From the NCBI RefSeq assembly GCF_964340395.1, contig NC_135560.1, positions 4,180,498 through 4,244,497 of the forward strand: a stretch of DNA of 64,000 nucleotides, written 5' to 3'. The translations under genes were made by a program, and so were the position numbers. A model generated the notes under the pieces. The model saw only the letters and a program-made list of their open reading frames with translations. It did not search any database and was not told where the DNA came from. The DNA is from Glandiceps talaboti. Taxonomy: Eukaryota; Hemichordata; Enteropneusta; Spengelidae. Shown in pieces: positions 13,260 to 22,280 of this stretch; position 1 is the stretch's first letter, and each line of letters opens with the position of its first letter.

Positions 13260-14162
13260 GTAAACCATGATGAAAACTGTAGCGGTCATACCACTACATT
13301 ACAATGGATGCAATTTAAAAAAACATTATGTTAAACATGAACCTTTTGATGATGGTAAACACATTAAAATACTACCGTAAACCCGGCACTGTATCTCTCA
13401 TTAGAAGTAAGTTTTTTATCAACTTATCAACATGTCAGTAGTATATACGTCTTTTATCATTGAAGGCGTGAAAGTTGTCGAAACTGGGTTAGAAGTGCGA
13501 AAATGAAATTCAGCACTTGCCTTGCCTTGACACCAGGCCTCCTCCCTCCCAAAACGAATGAAGTTCGCGTGATGAGTTTGTGTGACAGTGTGCGATCGTC
13601 CCTAACAATCGCTAATTTTCCAAATAATCTACATGCGGAGGTTGTAGTTTTAACGACTCAAAACGAACGGGCCCAGACCAATGATGATGTCATTGAAAAA
13701 CCACCAGTAGTATAGGTAGCGGCCATACTAGTGTTAACGAAAATCAATGTCTGAAATAGAACGAGGCTATGCGAATTTAAATGGCAGTAATTTAGTGAGG
13801 TATCTAAGTTCATAAAATATCATGGTAACGCCATTCATGTTAAAAGTTAACAAAAGGTTATCAAACGTTATCCAAATTTTGTCCATGAGCTCCTAGTCAA
13901 CAAATTGCAAATGTGTTTATAGCAGACAACCATTATCCGGAAATATCCATGCATATTTAACTAATGTACTATATTTGTATCTACGTCAGATATTTTGAAA
14001 CAACTACTATCTGTGTTGGACAAATATATCGCCACAGCAGTTGAACCTATGTTTCCCAACAACGATCCAGCAGCTGATCCAATCAAACACAACGGAGCCT
14101 GGGTATCTTGGGTTGATCCGACATGTCCACTAGACGTAGAAAGATATGGACAATATTTCTAG
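1777..14162 (+). CDS. ARSB-like: Arylsulfatase B-like sulfatase, 10 coding exons
   Basis: Secreted or lysosomal sulfatase that hydrolyses sulfate esters, probably of glycosaminoglycans as ARSB does. Exons: 1777-1896, 2337-2496, 3552-3664, 9824-9952, 10284-10421, 11292-11418, 11733-12096, 12229-12377, 12874-13035, 13990-14162. All phases join and give 544 residues (human ARSB is 533). ATG 1777 is chosen because it is the first in-frame ATG and starts a signal peptide ([18 protein letters not shown]). Exons 1/2 encode the metal-binding [11 protein letters not shown] block; exon 2 has the sulfatase signature [12 protein letters not shown], whose Cys becomes formylglycine. Exons 3/4 join at GK|WHLG with the catalytic Lys and His. 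Exon 7 has TTDNGG and [14 protein letters not shown]. Intron 5 appears to use a GC donor (AAA|GCAAGT), because only that junction gives the expected DK|PLFLYLA. A polyadenylation signal AATAAA is at 14196. The substrate is inferred from family only. Confidence 0.93.
2083..2129. repeat. (CAGA)n microsatellite in sulfatase intron 1
   Basis: Perfect tetranucleotide run of about 11 copies inside intron 1. The opposite-strand reading frame through it is repeat-derived and not a gene. Confidence 0.9.
3150..3420. repeat. Possible SINE-like copy in sulfatase intron 2, split by (TATG)n
   Basis: The stretch with GTGGCACAAC, then TTTACA, then TCAACTCCCTAG resembles a stretch at 35780-35910 in PBLD intron 2 (GTGGCACAACAGCCCTTTA, then CTCAACTCCGTGGG). 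Both include a GACCCC/TACCCC..GG tract. A (TATG)n run at 3219-3264 interrupts it. Two dispersed partial copies suggest a short interspersed element, but no promoter boxes or tail were identified. Confidence 0.35.
3662..6530 (+). repeat. 29-bp tandem array A, one splice donor per unit
   Basis: About 100 head-to-tail 29-bp units following exon 3. The consensus begins GTAAGTTGGTGTATGATGTC and ends ACTGATAAG. The first unit starts exactly at the exon 3 donor (GGTAAG|GTAAGTTTG), and most units keep AAG|GTAAGT, a near-perfect 5' splice site. Unit variants (TGTATG, TCTATG, ATGTAAG) recur in blocks: a truncated unit GTAAGATAAGG occurs near 4721 and again near 5640, and GAGATGTCACTGGTAAG occurs near 3990, 5235 and 6090, showing higher-order repetition. 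Reading through exon 3 meets a stop within about 15 codons, so the array is not coding. Confidence 0.95.
6530..9430 (+). repeat. 29-bp tandem array B (diverged family, same period) and its decayed edge
   Basis: Roughly 90 units of a second 29-bp monomer (TAATTTAGTGTATGATGCCA then TTGGTAAGG) continue directly from array A without a gap, keeping the period and the TGTATGATG and GGTAAGGTAA core but with a different body. Common variants are CATTGG/CATCGG, ATGATG/ATAATG and TAATTTAGT/CAATGTAGT. From about 9150 to 9430 the units become degenerate and irregular, as expected at the edge of an array homogenised by unequal exchange. Opposite-strand reading frames of 80-110 codons here are artefacts of the 87-bp (3 x 29) periodicity. 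Confidence 0.93.
10501..10556. repeat. (TATG)n microsatellite in sulfatase intron 5
   Basis: About 14 copies of TATG beginning 80 bp after the exon 5 donor. Confidence 0.9.
11560..11679. repeat. (AG)n microsatellite in sulfatase intron 6
   Basis: An almost pure AG dinucleotide tract of about 120 bp, ending about 50 bp before the exon 7 acceptor. On the sense strand this is a purine tract close to the 3' splice site; the acceptor itself (TTTATTAG|GT) keeps a short pyrimidine stretch. Confidence 0.95.
13168..13257. repeat. (AT)n microsatellite in sulfatase intron 9
   Basis: About 45 AT dinucleotides, able to form a cruciform, in the roughly 950-bp final intron. The rest of that intron shows nothing recognisable. 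Confidence 0.95.
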
Positions 14163-14195
14163 TGTAATTCATGATACTGTATTCTGACATTTATC

Positions 14196-14201
14196 AATAA
14201 A
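14196..14201 (+). promoter_or_regulatory. Polyadenylation signal AATAAA of the sulfatase gene
   Basis: A canonical hexamer 34 bp after the TAG stop, the only one close to the end of the coding sequence. Confidence 0.7.
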
Positions 14202-14524
14202 AGGAGGATACAGAAAATCTGGGTGTGTTAAATGTCTATTAACTGTTACATATCTAGTGTATACTAGTATGTACTTAACCCACATAAAGTATAGAGGGAC
14301 AGAACTACGTACAAAGACCTACACACATACACAACCGTATGGTTCATTCATGCTCTTTTCAAAAACATTGTAAGACTTGCTGTGAGTACGATGTTTGTGT
14401 GCATATGTATGCATGTGTGCCGTTAATGATTTCTAGAGAAATCAGTTTGTTGATAGTCAAAATACTTTAGCTAAGATCTCTAATATAGATAGATTATTTC
14501 GTTATGTGCTTGCTAACTCTTATT

Positions 14525-15191
14525 GCTGAATCGCTCACTCACTCACTCACTCACTCACCCACTCACTCACTCACTCACTCACACACTCACTCACTCACTC
14601 ATGATCACTCACTCGCTTGCTAGCTCGCTCACAACCAACCTGCTCGCTCGCATACCCATCTACGCACTCAGTCGCTCAGACCATAAGGTAGCGTTCACAC
14701 AAACAACTCATGCATTCGCTTACTCAATCGCTAACTCGCACATGTACACTAGAGGAAATAGCAGTAAAGAACTAGATAAATTCAAGTTAGAAAACATTGA
14801 AATTACTTTTATTGCATTAATTGTTATCTACCCTCCATACGCCCGTCCATCAGCCAGCCAGCCAGCCAGCCAGTCAGTCAGTCAGTCAGTCAGTCGGTCA
14901 GTCAAACAATTAACCAGTTATCTTCCGACATAGTCAACTGAACAACACTTGTCCGTCAATGATTAAAATATACATTCGTTCATTCAAGTACGACGTGTCA
15001 ATCAAATGACTGACTGATGATTTGAACTGATGGGTTGGTACGTGAGGGGTAAACGAGTACTGCTGGGTAGATAAGTAGGGTCTAATAGGTAAGTAAGTAA
15101 GTAAGTAAGTAGGTAGGTAGGTAGATAAGTAGATTTATTATTGACTGATTGCATGATCGATCAATCGATCGATCGATCGATCGATCGACTG

Positions 15192-15223
<32 letters not shown>

Positions 15224-15244
15224 ACTGACTGACTGACTGACTGA

Positions 15245-15280
<36 letters not shown>

Positions 15281-15310
15281 TTGATTGATTGATTGATTGA
15301 TTGACATCAC
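14525..15310. repeat. Cluster of related tetranucleotide repeats
   Basis: Successive blocks of CACT (14529-14600), CAGC/CAGT (14856-14900), GTAA/GTAG (15083-15125) and a compound block at 15155-15303 running GATC, GACT, GGCT, GATT. Adjacent blocks differ by one base per unit, so the tract looks like one repeat that changed and re-expanded several times. No gene is seen between the sulfatase end and here. Confidence 0.85.
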
Positions 15311-15324
15311 TGCCATCTCTATCT

Positions 15325-15580
15325 GTCTTACCAACATCACTGCCATCTCTCTGTCCTACCGACAGCATAGCCATCTCTATCTGTCCTACCAACACCACTG
15401 CCATCTCTATCTGTCCTACCAACACCACTACCATCTCTATCTGTCCTACCAACATCACTACCATCTCTATCTGTCCTACCAACACCACTACCATCTCTAT
15501 CTGTCCTACCAACATCACTACCATCTCTATCTGTCCTACCAACATCACTGCCATCTCTATCTGTCCTATCTGTATCTAAG
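15325..15580 (-). repeat. 30-bp coding minisatellite at the end of the NLR remnant
   Basis: About eight tandem 30-bp units (plus-strand core ACCAACATCACTGCCATCTC). On the minus strand they read in frame as repeats of RTDRDGSDVG after the LRR-like region. Because the unit is a multiple of three, expansion never breaks the frame. Confidence 0.85.
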
Positions 15581-16720
15581 CTTTCCATATGAATCGAAGA
15601 TACAAATAAACAAAGTCTATTTATTTGCTCTGTCTTTTGAATAATTTGTCTGATTTTGTTTGACATTGACAAATCTAATCTATCGCAAAGGTGTAAACTT
15701 AATTCTCGTGGTTCTGGAAAACCATCACTGCCAAATGGGATCACATTTTGGCAGTAACAGGGATTTCCACGGTGCTTACATAAAAGGGTCAGGTGTTTTA
15801 TTTTCTCATTCTCAGCAGCAGTTCTAAGCAGGCAATTGTAATACATTGACATTTTCCTACAAGTATCAACTTCGATAATGAACCTTTCTATGGCTGATGT
15901 CTCCTGAATTGCTTTACACAGACTTTCCAAACTGTTGTGGTTTACAAAGCTATCTCTAAGATAGATATGGAGTGATTTCAAAGACACAAGATCATTGATA
16001 AGTACCGTCGATAACTCCAATATTTCACTCTCATTAATTGTTTCAAATCTGATGTTTTCAATAACACCCCAAGTTATCGGTTCTCGTTGTTTACTTTTAC
16101 TTTGGCACTTCGCTACATCGCGTAAAGGAACAACGAGGCTTGTTCCAGGTTTACGGTATATTTTAGCCACCAAGTAAAGTTACCAAATTCAAATTCTACT
16201 GATATGTCACCGTAGGACTTCGAACAATTTTTGCTCGTGTACTCCTTATAAATTATGCTTTCTGCTGTAATAGCGGGAACGATCTGTAAAATGACAGCAC
16301 CATAGTACTTACATTCGAACACAAACTCCAATGATAATTCTGTATACTCATTCCATCCATATAAATTTAGCATATATTCTAATTTATTGTTACTATACAC
16401 ATGAAATACAGTACCAGCGTCGATACCGCGCATGCCAACAAGGAAAAGTGCAACTTGAAAATCGAATAATGAATCCAATGCGTCACCAATGCTATCACAC
16501 ATTTACAGATACATTGTATGCAAAGCTGAAAAGTATTCCAGACAAATCTTGTGAGAAAAGAAACACACGTTTCTAGGTTTGATCCTACATACTCCGTAAT
16601 CTTTAATAAGCAATCCCGATGACAGCAACCATTCTGGTGAAATTTCACTTTGTTGAATTGCCATTACATCTGTTGCTTTAATACCAGCCTTGTAACATAT
16701 CGGAAAGGGACTAATTTTAA
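15337..16720 (-). pseudogene. NLR (NACHT/LRR-type) receptor remnant
   Basis: Three adjoining minus-strand segments read as the middle and C-terminal part of a cytoplasmic NLR. Segment one (about 16720-16506) contains PEWLLSSGLL then CFFSHKICLEYFSALH, which resembles the F-H-x-x-x-x-E-Y-x-A-A signature after NACHT domains. An in-frame TAA at 16503-16505 follows, then the same frame continues (16502-16113) with FDFQVALFLVGMRG, like the conserved hydrophobic segment next in NLRs. A frameshift near 16170 leads to 16173-15337, with LRR-like spacing (IRFETI, LKSLHIYL, IKHLTLL, PRELSLHL, INRLCLF). No NACHT P-loop is visible, so it is N-terminally truncated. Stop plus frameshift indicate a pseudogene, unless introns or RNA-level events remove them. 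Family assignment is from motif recall. Confidence 0.55.
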
Positions 16721-16799
16721 TTAGTAGCGATCAGATAATGTTCGACCATCTTTTGCTATATATATGAATTTGATCTAATGCAAAATATTTGTTACTTAT

Positions 16800-17470
16800 T
16801 TATTTATTGTTTTTATTTATTTGAGATGTCTACACGATTACCCCATTTACAGAAATTGGAAAAGACTAAAATTGCATTCAATATGTACAAACCTATTAGT
16901 AACTAAAAAAATATAGAAAAGGTAAAATTACCGAAACTTCCGTTAAATTAAAACATCAGCTATTTCATTTAGGAATTTTTTCTAAAATTACTGAGACTGG
17001 AAAATATGTCAGCGTTTTGCAAGGTATTGATAAAACTGAAGGTTCTAGGTAAAAACGAGTTTTCCTTGGAGTAGAATTAAAACGAGCCACTTTAAAAGTG
17101 TAGTGGGAACGGAGATTCCTGGAGGGAACATTGACAACAATATACATTGCGTTAAAAGAGCCATTTAAACATTTATATAAAAAGACTGCATCCAGTAATT
17201 TCCTACGAGATTGAAGGGTTTGAATATTAAAATACTGACAAAGACTACTGTAATCGAGGTTTACTCCTTTACTATGGGACTATTTACCAAAATAAAGGTA
17301 GTTGAGAAATTTATGCTGGACTCTTTCAATTTTAGTGATTAAAGTAAATACTTCTGATGGGGTGACCAAACTTGTGGACAATACTCTAGTTGACTCCATA
17401 CAAGCGATTTATATATATTAAGGATACAAGAACTGTCATTGAAATACTTGCAGGTACGCTGTATCAAATA
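16800..17470 (-). pseudogene. Non-LTR retrotransposon remnant (RT C-terminal part)
   Basis: On the minus strand, around 17400-17340, the frame reads SQLEYCPQVWSPHQ, the common LINE motif LEYC-x-x-VWSPH, soon followed by KIERVQHKFLNYL (typically IE-x-VQ-x-x-F). Around 17147-16965 an open frame contains VPSRNLRSHYTF, matching the R-V-P-x-R-x-L-R segment near the C-terminus of such proteins. The frame is broken several times, so it is an old dead copy. Element family not determined. Confidence 0.55.
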
Positions 17471-17639
17471 AACAAGTCATTGAGAATGACATAGTCCCCA
17501 CTATAATTGGGTTTTAAGGAGTTATGACTACTCTGATCACGCAACAACATTTGTGAACCTAAAACAAACAGACTTAGATATGTTGTGTCTGCTTGTTGGA
17601 CATGGAATATGCCTCCAACAATAAAGGATTGGTTGGGTA

Positions 17640-18365
17640 TGGGGGATCATATCACGATGAAAATGGAGTCTGAGTTATGGCTTTGGACATGGAAAATTCA
17701 CAAACAAAATGGCTGCCAGGCAGCCATATTGGATCGTATCATGACGAAAATGGATATGCACATGTATGTCATAAAACACTGTCCTAATACCAACTTTGAA
17801 TGAGATCTGTTCAAGCATGTCTGAGTTATGGCTTTGGACATGAAAATTCGCAAACAAAATGGCTACCAGGCAGCCATATTGGATCGTATCATAATGAAAA
17901 TGGATATGCACATGTATGTCATAGAACACTGTCCTAATACCAACTTTGAATGAGATCTATTCAAGCATGTCTGAGTTATGGCTTTGGACATGAAAATTCA
18001 CAAACAAAATGGCTGCTAGGCGGCCATATTGGATCGTATCATGACAACAATGAATATGCACATGTATGTCATAGAACACTGTCCTAATACCAACTTTGAA
18101 TGAGATCTGTTAAAGCATGTCTGAGATATGGCTTTAGACAGGGAAAATTCGCAAACAAAATGGTTGCTAGGCGGCCATATTGGATCGTATCATAAAACAA
18201 ATTGACGTGCATATGTATGCCATAGCATGTTGCCCCTGTACCAAGTTTGAAAAAAAATCGGTCCAGGCATCTCCAAGAAACGGCTGCGGACGGACGGACG
18301 GACGCACGGACAGACGGAACCTAATCCATAAGTCCCCATTCCGGACTTCGTCCGCGGGGACTAAC
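17640..18365. repeat. Four-copy ~150-bp tandem repeat ending in a (GGAC)n tract
   Basis: The unit (GAGTTATGGCTTTGGACATG ... GATCTGTTCAAGCATGTCT) occurs four times, starting near 17670, 17822, 17971 and 18121, with roughly 5-15 percent divergence. The last copy runs into CGGACGGACGG and ends with CCGGACTTCGTCCGCGGGGAC, a short GC-rich hairpin. The higher divergence of the last copy and the distinct 3' end suggest the tail of an interspersed element whose body was tandemly duplicated. Short open frames through it are not conserved between copies. Confidence 0.75.
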
Positions 18366-18759
18366 TAGGTGAGGTTCAACATCAAAACATACAACACTAT
18401 CATAAAGGTCGACTCTGATGATATAAAAAGTCAAATATGATGATATAGGACAGAAACGTAATCATGTCTGGGTATTTTGTTCACGATCTTCAGATTGTCA
18501 CACCAAACATAACCACCATTCACTGAAAAGTTAGAAAAGCACCAACATAATAAATACGTGTATTTCTGTTGTTCTATATTAGCTGTAAACATGAATTCGC
18601 CCACTGAATGGCTGCAGTGACACATTGAACTGAGCAAGGGTGTACGGACAGACACATGGATATAATAATTGTAATAGCACCCTTGGACACATCTAACGGG
18701 AAGCAGGGGCTAAAAGGACTTTTAAATTGGTGAGAGATATTGTATATTTTATGAAGGTA

Positions 18760-18888
18760 TGATGAATGAATGAATGAATGAATGAATGAATGAATGAATG
18801 AATGAATGAATGAATGAATGAATGAATGAATGAATGAACGAACGAACGAACGAACGAACGAACGAACGAACGAACGAACGAATGAATG
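18760..18888. repeat. (GAAT)n / (GAAC)n compound microsatellite
   Basis: About 19 GAAT units followed by about 11 GAAC units and a final GAATGAAT, a sharp block boundary with a single-base unit change. Confidence 0.95.
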
Positions 18889-18892
18889 TCAG

Positions 18893-19698
18893 CTGGATAG
18901 TGAATCTCAGATATTTGACCCTGATTTTTAATCGTTAGTAAATTTATTAGAGTGCAACTATTCACTAACCTCTCTTGTGTCTGATGAACCACGCAGTTTA
19001 ATGTTTATTTACGGAAATATAGTACAATTGTGACGTTAATGATGTTATAATATTAATGCTTTGAGAAAGTTTTAGTCGATCCGATGGTCCTTTTCATACC
19101 CAAATCATATGGCATTCGTAGGTTCTTAATGAAAGAAATGTGTCATATAAACTAAAGTTAAAAAGCGAATTGCTTCACCAAGCTCTATGCTTTATTGAAT
19201 ATAAGTTAGACTTTATTTGTATTCATACAGTCTCACAAGTCTGTGCCAAGAAGGGAATATAATCTATCATATTCGTTTATAGGAAGAGGTATTGGTAGAA
19301 GTAAGATCTGACAGTTTGTATGTAGCCCAGATACTTAGCTATCTAGTACTTTTACTGGCCAACAACTTTGTCAGGCCAGATAACCAAGTCTCTTGGCTAG
19401 TTTTTTATACAACTCATGGCGTATATGGTTTGATTGGATAGTGTGAGACAATCCAAAGCGTAATAACGCATGCCTACAGTCGTTGTCACATAAATGTAAG
19501 TGGTGCGCAATATGTCCCTATATATGTAACAGGCCTAGGATACAAATCAACCTCATGTCGTGCCCTCAAGGTATACTACCGAGAATGACATTATGAACCC
19601 ACCTGCCAGACATAAAAAAAAACGCCACGAGGAAAGTACCCGGATCAAGGAAATAATAATTAACCACTACTTGTACATATACCTCCAAAGCAGTATCT
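18893..19698. other. Upstream region of the Ig receptor gene
   Basis: No coding exon, transposon end or structural repeat recognised. It must hold the promoter or a non-coding 5' exon of the downstream receptor, but no core promoter motif was convincing. Confidence 0.4.
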
Positions 19699-21300
19699 AT
19701 GTTCATGCATGAACTATTCACAATGATGAAAGACATGGTGATTGTCAAAGGCCATATCTTAACGCCAGTGCTGTTACTGGTATTGATGAACGGCATACAA
19801 AACTTGGTATTCGTAGCAAGTGAAGACTATATTAACGGAACAATTACAGCGATGCAAGGTGACACTGTCGTTATTCCGTGTTCATATCCTGATTATTCTT
19901 ACGTAGACCTATTTGTTCAAACGACCTGGAAAGTGCAAGACGCATCAATTGTCTCGTGTCATTGGCACGTACACTATGATCACCTACACGGAGGTTGTTC
20001 CTCTGGCTTAAACGCTGATCGTTACATCATACCACCTGAAAATGACATGTACGACGGCCAAGGCATTAACTTTACACTGAATATCACAAACATTTCCAAG
20101 TCTGATGAAGGAACGTACTCCTGTGAAATGCTACCTGATTTTGGGATGGCCCAATATTCTAAGATTCAACTAGATGTGATAATTCCCCCAAATAACGGAT
20201 ATCCAATATGTTCAATGAACTCTGCACCCCATAAACTAAGTAGAGGGGGACATGTCAGTTCGCCGAGTACTGTTGAATGTGACAGTGTTGGTGGTGATCC
20301 TGGAGTCATTCTTACGTTGGTCTCTGAGAATGGAACTGTAGTTGGAATGAATGAAGGATTCGGAAACCAAACTACTAGAGTTGGTTTAACGTTCACACCG
20401 ACTATGGAAGATGCTGGGATAGTGTTCACTTGTAATGTCAAACAGTATGGTATAATAACATCAGTCTGTAAGACCTCGCCCATTGCAGTTGTAAACACAT
20501 ACATGTACAGTCAAGGAGGTGACCAAATAATGACCATTGTACTGGTCACATGTAACATAAACACTTCACCTCCTGTAAGCCACTATGCATGGTATGTCGA
20601 TAATGAAGAAATATCTGAAGGATCTAGTTTTGGTAGTTTTGAGATCCTCGGCGATAGAGGCATTCTTGTTATTCACTTAGCATCCACAGACAGTCATAAT
20701 TTTATTATTGAGTGTAAAGCCACAAATGACAAGGGTGTTGGAAATGCCTCTGTTGCCATTGACATTGACAGAATGGTCTTGACTCTACCATCTTCTACAC
20801 CAACTGGTGAAATTGATGCCAAAACGCAAAATCCAATCATGTCATCACCTGGTGAAGGCAAACACAGGTTAACAATATCACGTTCCGACAAGGGAGCTAT
20901 AGTTGGTGCATTTATTGGTGGTATACTAACAACAATAGTCTGTATTGTCATCATTGTGTTTATATATCTATGGCGGTCGGGTAAATTACAGAAGACTTTA
21001 CGTCTTCTTCATCTGAATAGAAGCGATGCAGGATCTGATGATAATTCTGACCAGTACAAAGGACAGGCCTCAAAGAATGATTACAGAGACAAACCAAGAG
21101 CTAGAGGTCGTGACTCGGATGACAAATTAACTGTGGCGTATGAAAATGTCGGTGTTGACAAAATTGATATTGCCATCGCACAGCCTGACGATTCGAGAAA
21201 CTACACAGGTTTGACAGGAGAAAGACAAGAACAGCAATACGAAGGTCTACGCCATGGAGAAACCACAGTTATGGCCGATAACGTTTACGAGGATGTTTAA
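19699..21300 (+). CDS. Single-exon Ig-domain receptor with ITAM-like tail
   Basis: Type I membrane protein of 533 residues encoded without an intron. Met1 and Met13 are both in frame; Met13 (19735) gives the cleaner signal peptide (HILTPVLLLVLMNGIQNLVFVAS). Three Ig-like domains follow: a V-like one (VVIPCSYP ... SDEGTYSCEM), a second (STVECDSVGG ... EDAGIVFTCNV) and a third (IVLVTCNIN ... NFIIECKATNDKG), with many N-glycosylation sequons. A transmembrane helix lies near residues 399-424 (IVGAFIGGILTTIVCIVIIV), then a basic stop-transfer and a tail of about 108 residues. Tail tyrosines are Y481 (YENV), Y502 (YTGL), Y514 (YEGL) and Y530 (YEDV); YTGL and YEGL are eight residues apart, fitting ITAM spacing. 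Signalling through SH2 proteins is inferred. Ligand and orthology unknown; the intronless state suggests a retrocopy or a naturally single-exon family. Confidence 0.87.
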   Translation: MFMHELFTMMKDMVIVKGHILTPVLLLVLMNGIQNLVFVASEDYINGTITAMQGDTVVIPCSYPDYSYVDLFVQTTWKVQDASIVSCHWHVHYDHLHGGCSSGLNADRYIIPPENDMYDGQGINFTLNITNISKSDEGTYSCEMLPDFGMAQYSKIQLDVIIPPNNGYPICSMNSAPHKLSRGGHVSSPSTVECDSVGGDPGVILTLVSENGTVVGMNEGFGNQTTRVGLTFTPTMEDAGIVFTCNVKQYGIITSVCKTSPIAVVNTYMYSQGGDQIMTIVLVTCNINTSPPVSHYAWYVDNEEISEGSSFGSFEILGDRGILVIHLASTDSHNFIIECKATNDKGVGNASVAIDIDRMVLTLPSSTPTGEIDAKTQNPIMSSPGEGKHRLTISRSDKGAIVGAFIGGILTTIVCIVIIVFIYLWRSGKLQKTLRLLHLNRSDAGSDDNSDQYKGQASKNDYRDKPRARGRDSDDKLTVAYENVGVDKIDIAIAQPDDSRNYTGLTGERQEQQYEGLRHGETTVMADNVYEDV

Positions 21301-21431
21301 AACAAAGGACACGGGACAAGAACACTAATATTCTCTCCTTTTTTAACAAAAGCTAATAATTTGAACAAACAGTGTTGTAAAATATCAAATCAAATTTAGA
21401 GTATAATGTCTTCATATGTCATCTAGTAGAC

Positions 21432-21619
21432 CAATCTGATTAAAATCCGATGTGGTGAAAGCGGCTAAATGTCCTTATTTACCTCTATTCATCGTATTGT
21501 GACGTTTATTTTGTTCGAAGGCGGCGATCACTCCGAACAAAATAAACGTCACAATACGATGAATGGAGGTAAATAAGGACATTTAGCCGCTTTCACCACA
21601 TCGGATTTTAATCAGATTG
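21432..21619. mobile_element. Foldback MITE with 9-bp target site duplication
   Basis: Two 86-bp arms (21432-21517 and 21534-21619) are inverted complements with one mismatch around a 16-bp loop. The ends read CAATCTGATTAAAATCC and its complement. The nonamer CTAGTAGAC flanks it directly on both sides (21423-21431 and 21620-21628), which demonstrates insertion. A 9-bp duplication is typical of Mutator-like transposases, so this may be a MULE-mobilised element; that is inference. On the plus strand it brings an AATAAA at 21541, about 240 bp after the receptor stop codon, which could serve as its poly(A) signal. Confidence 0.92.
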
Positions 21620-21854
21620 CTAGTAGACTATATAAGACAAATGAAATCACGCTTCATATTTACACACTTGTATTGTTGACAAGCTGAGCAACACAAACCA
21701 GCATTGGCACTAAAGTTGTATTCAATACATATCTAAAAAGTAGAACAGTTGTGAAGTACCCGCATTGCCCGATGGAAATATTTGTTCTTGTTACTGTGCA
21801 TGAGATGGTTACAACTGTATCTTCTTATTTTCAGTATAATGATTTACCCTGTAA

Positions 21855-21858
<4 letters not shown>

Positions 21859-21907
<49 letters not shown>
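21859..21907. repeat. (GT)n microsatellite
   Basis: About 24 GT dinucleotides. Short frames across it are artefacts. Confidence 0.95.
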
Positions 21908-21909
<2 letters not shown>

Positions 21910-22128
21910 CGACTTAAAGTCCAAAAGAGATATTTTCATTTTACCTTCCTTCATATCAATACATTTCATACAGTTGTGCACAACCATACCGGGTGTTATT
22001 TTTAATTTTTATACATAGAACGTTTAAGTTTTGTTTTATGAGTATTAAGTTTTCGAAGTATTCATTGGTTGAGAAGGATTGGCACTTTTCAATAAAGTGT
22101 TCATTGTGAGGCTTGTACTCTTTTGTAA

Positions 22129-22280
22129 TTGCATACATACATACATACATACATGCATGCATACATACATACATACATACATACATACATACATACATGC
22201 ATACATACATACATACATACATACATACATACATACATACATACATACATACATACATAATAATAATAATAATAATAATA
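22129..22280. repeat. (CATA)n then (ATA)n tract at the LINE tail
   Basis: Tetranucleotide CATA with a few CATG units, passing into (TAA)n at 22257-22280. The trinucleotide part is the 3' tail of the adjacent minus-strand LINE copy, and the tetranucleotide part has probably expanded from or beside it. Confidence 0.9.

Noticed and set aside
13503-13715. 70-codon plus-strand frame in sulfatase intron 9
   Set aside because: It lies in an intron, shows no recognisable motif and no similarity to the flanking gene.
14523-14933. 136-codon frame beginning LTHSLTHPLTH
   Set aside because: Most of it is translated CACT and CAGC/CAGT microsatellite.
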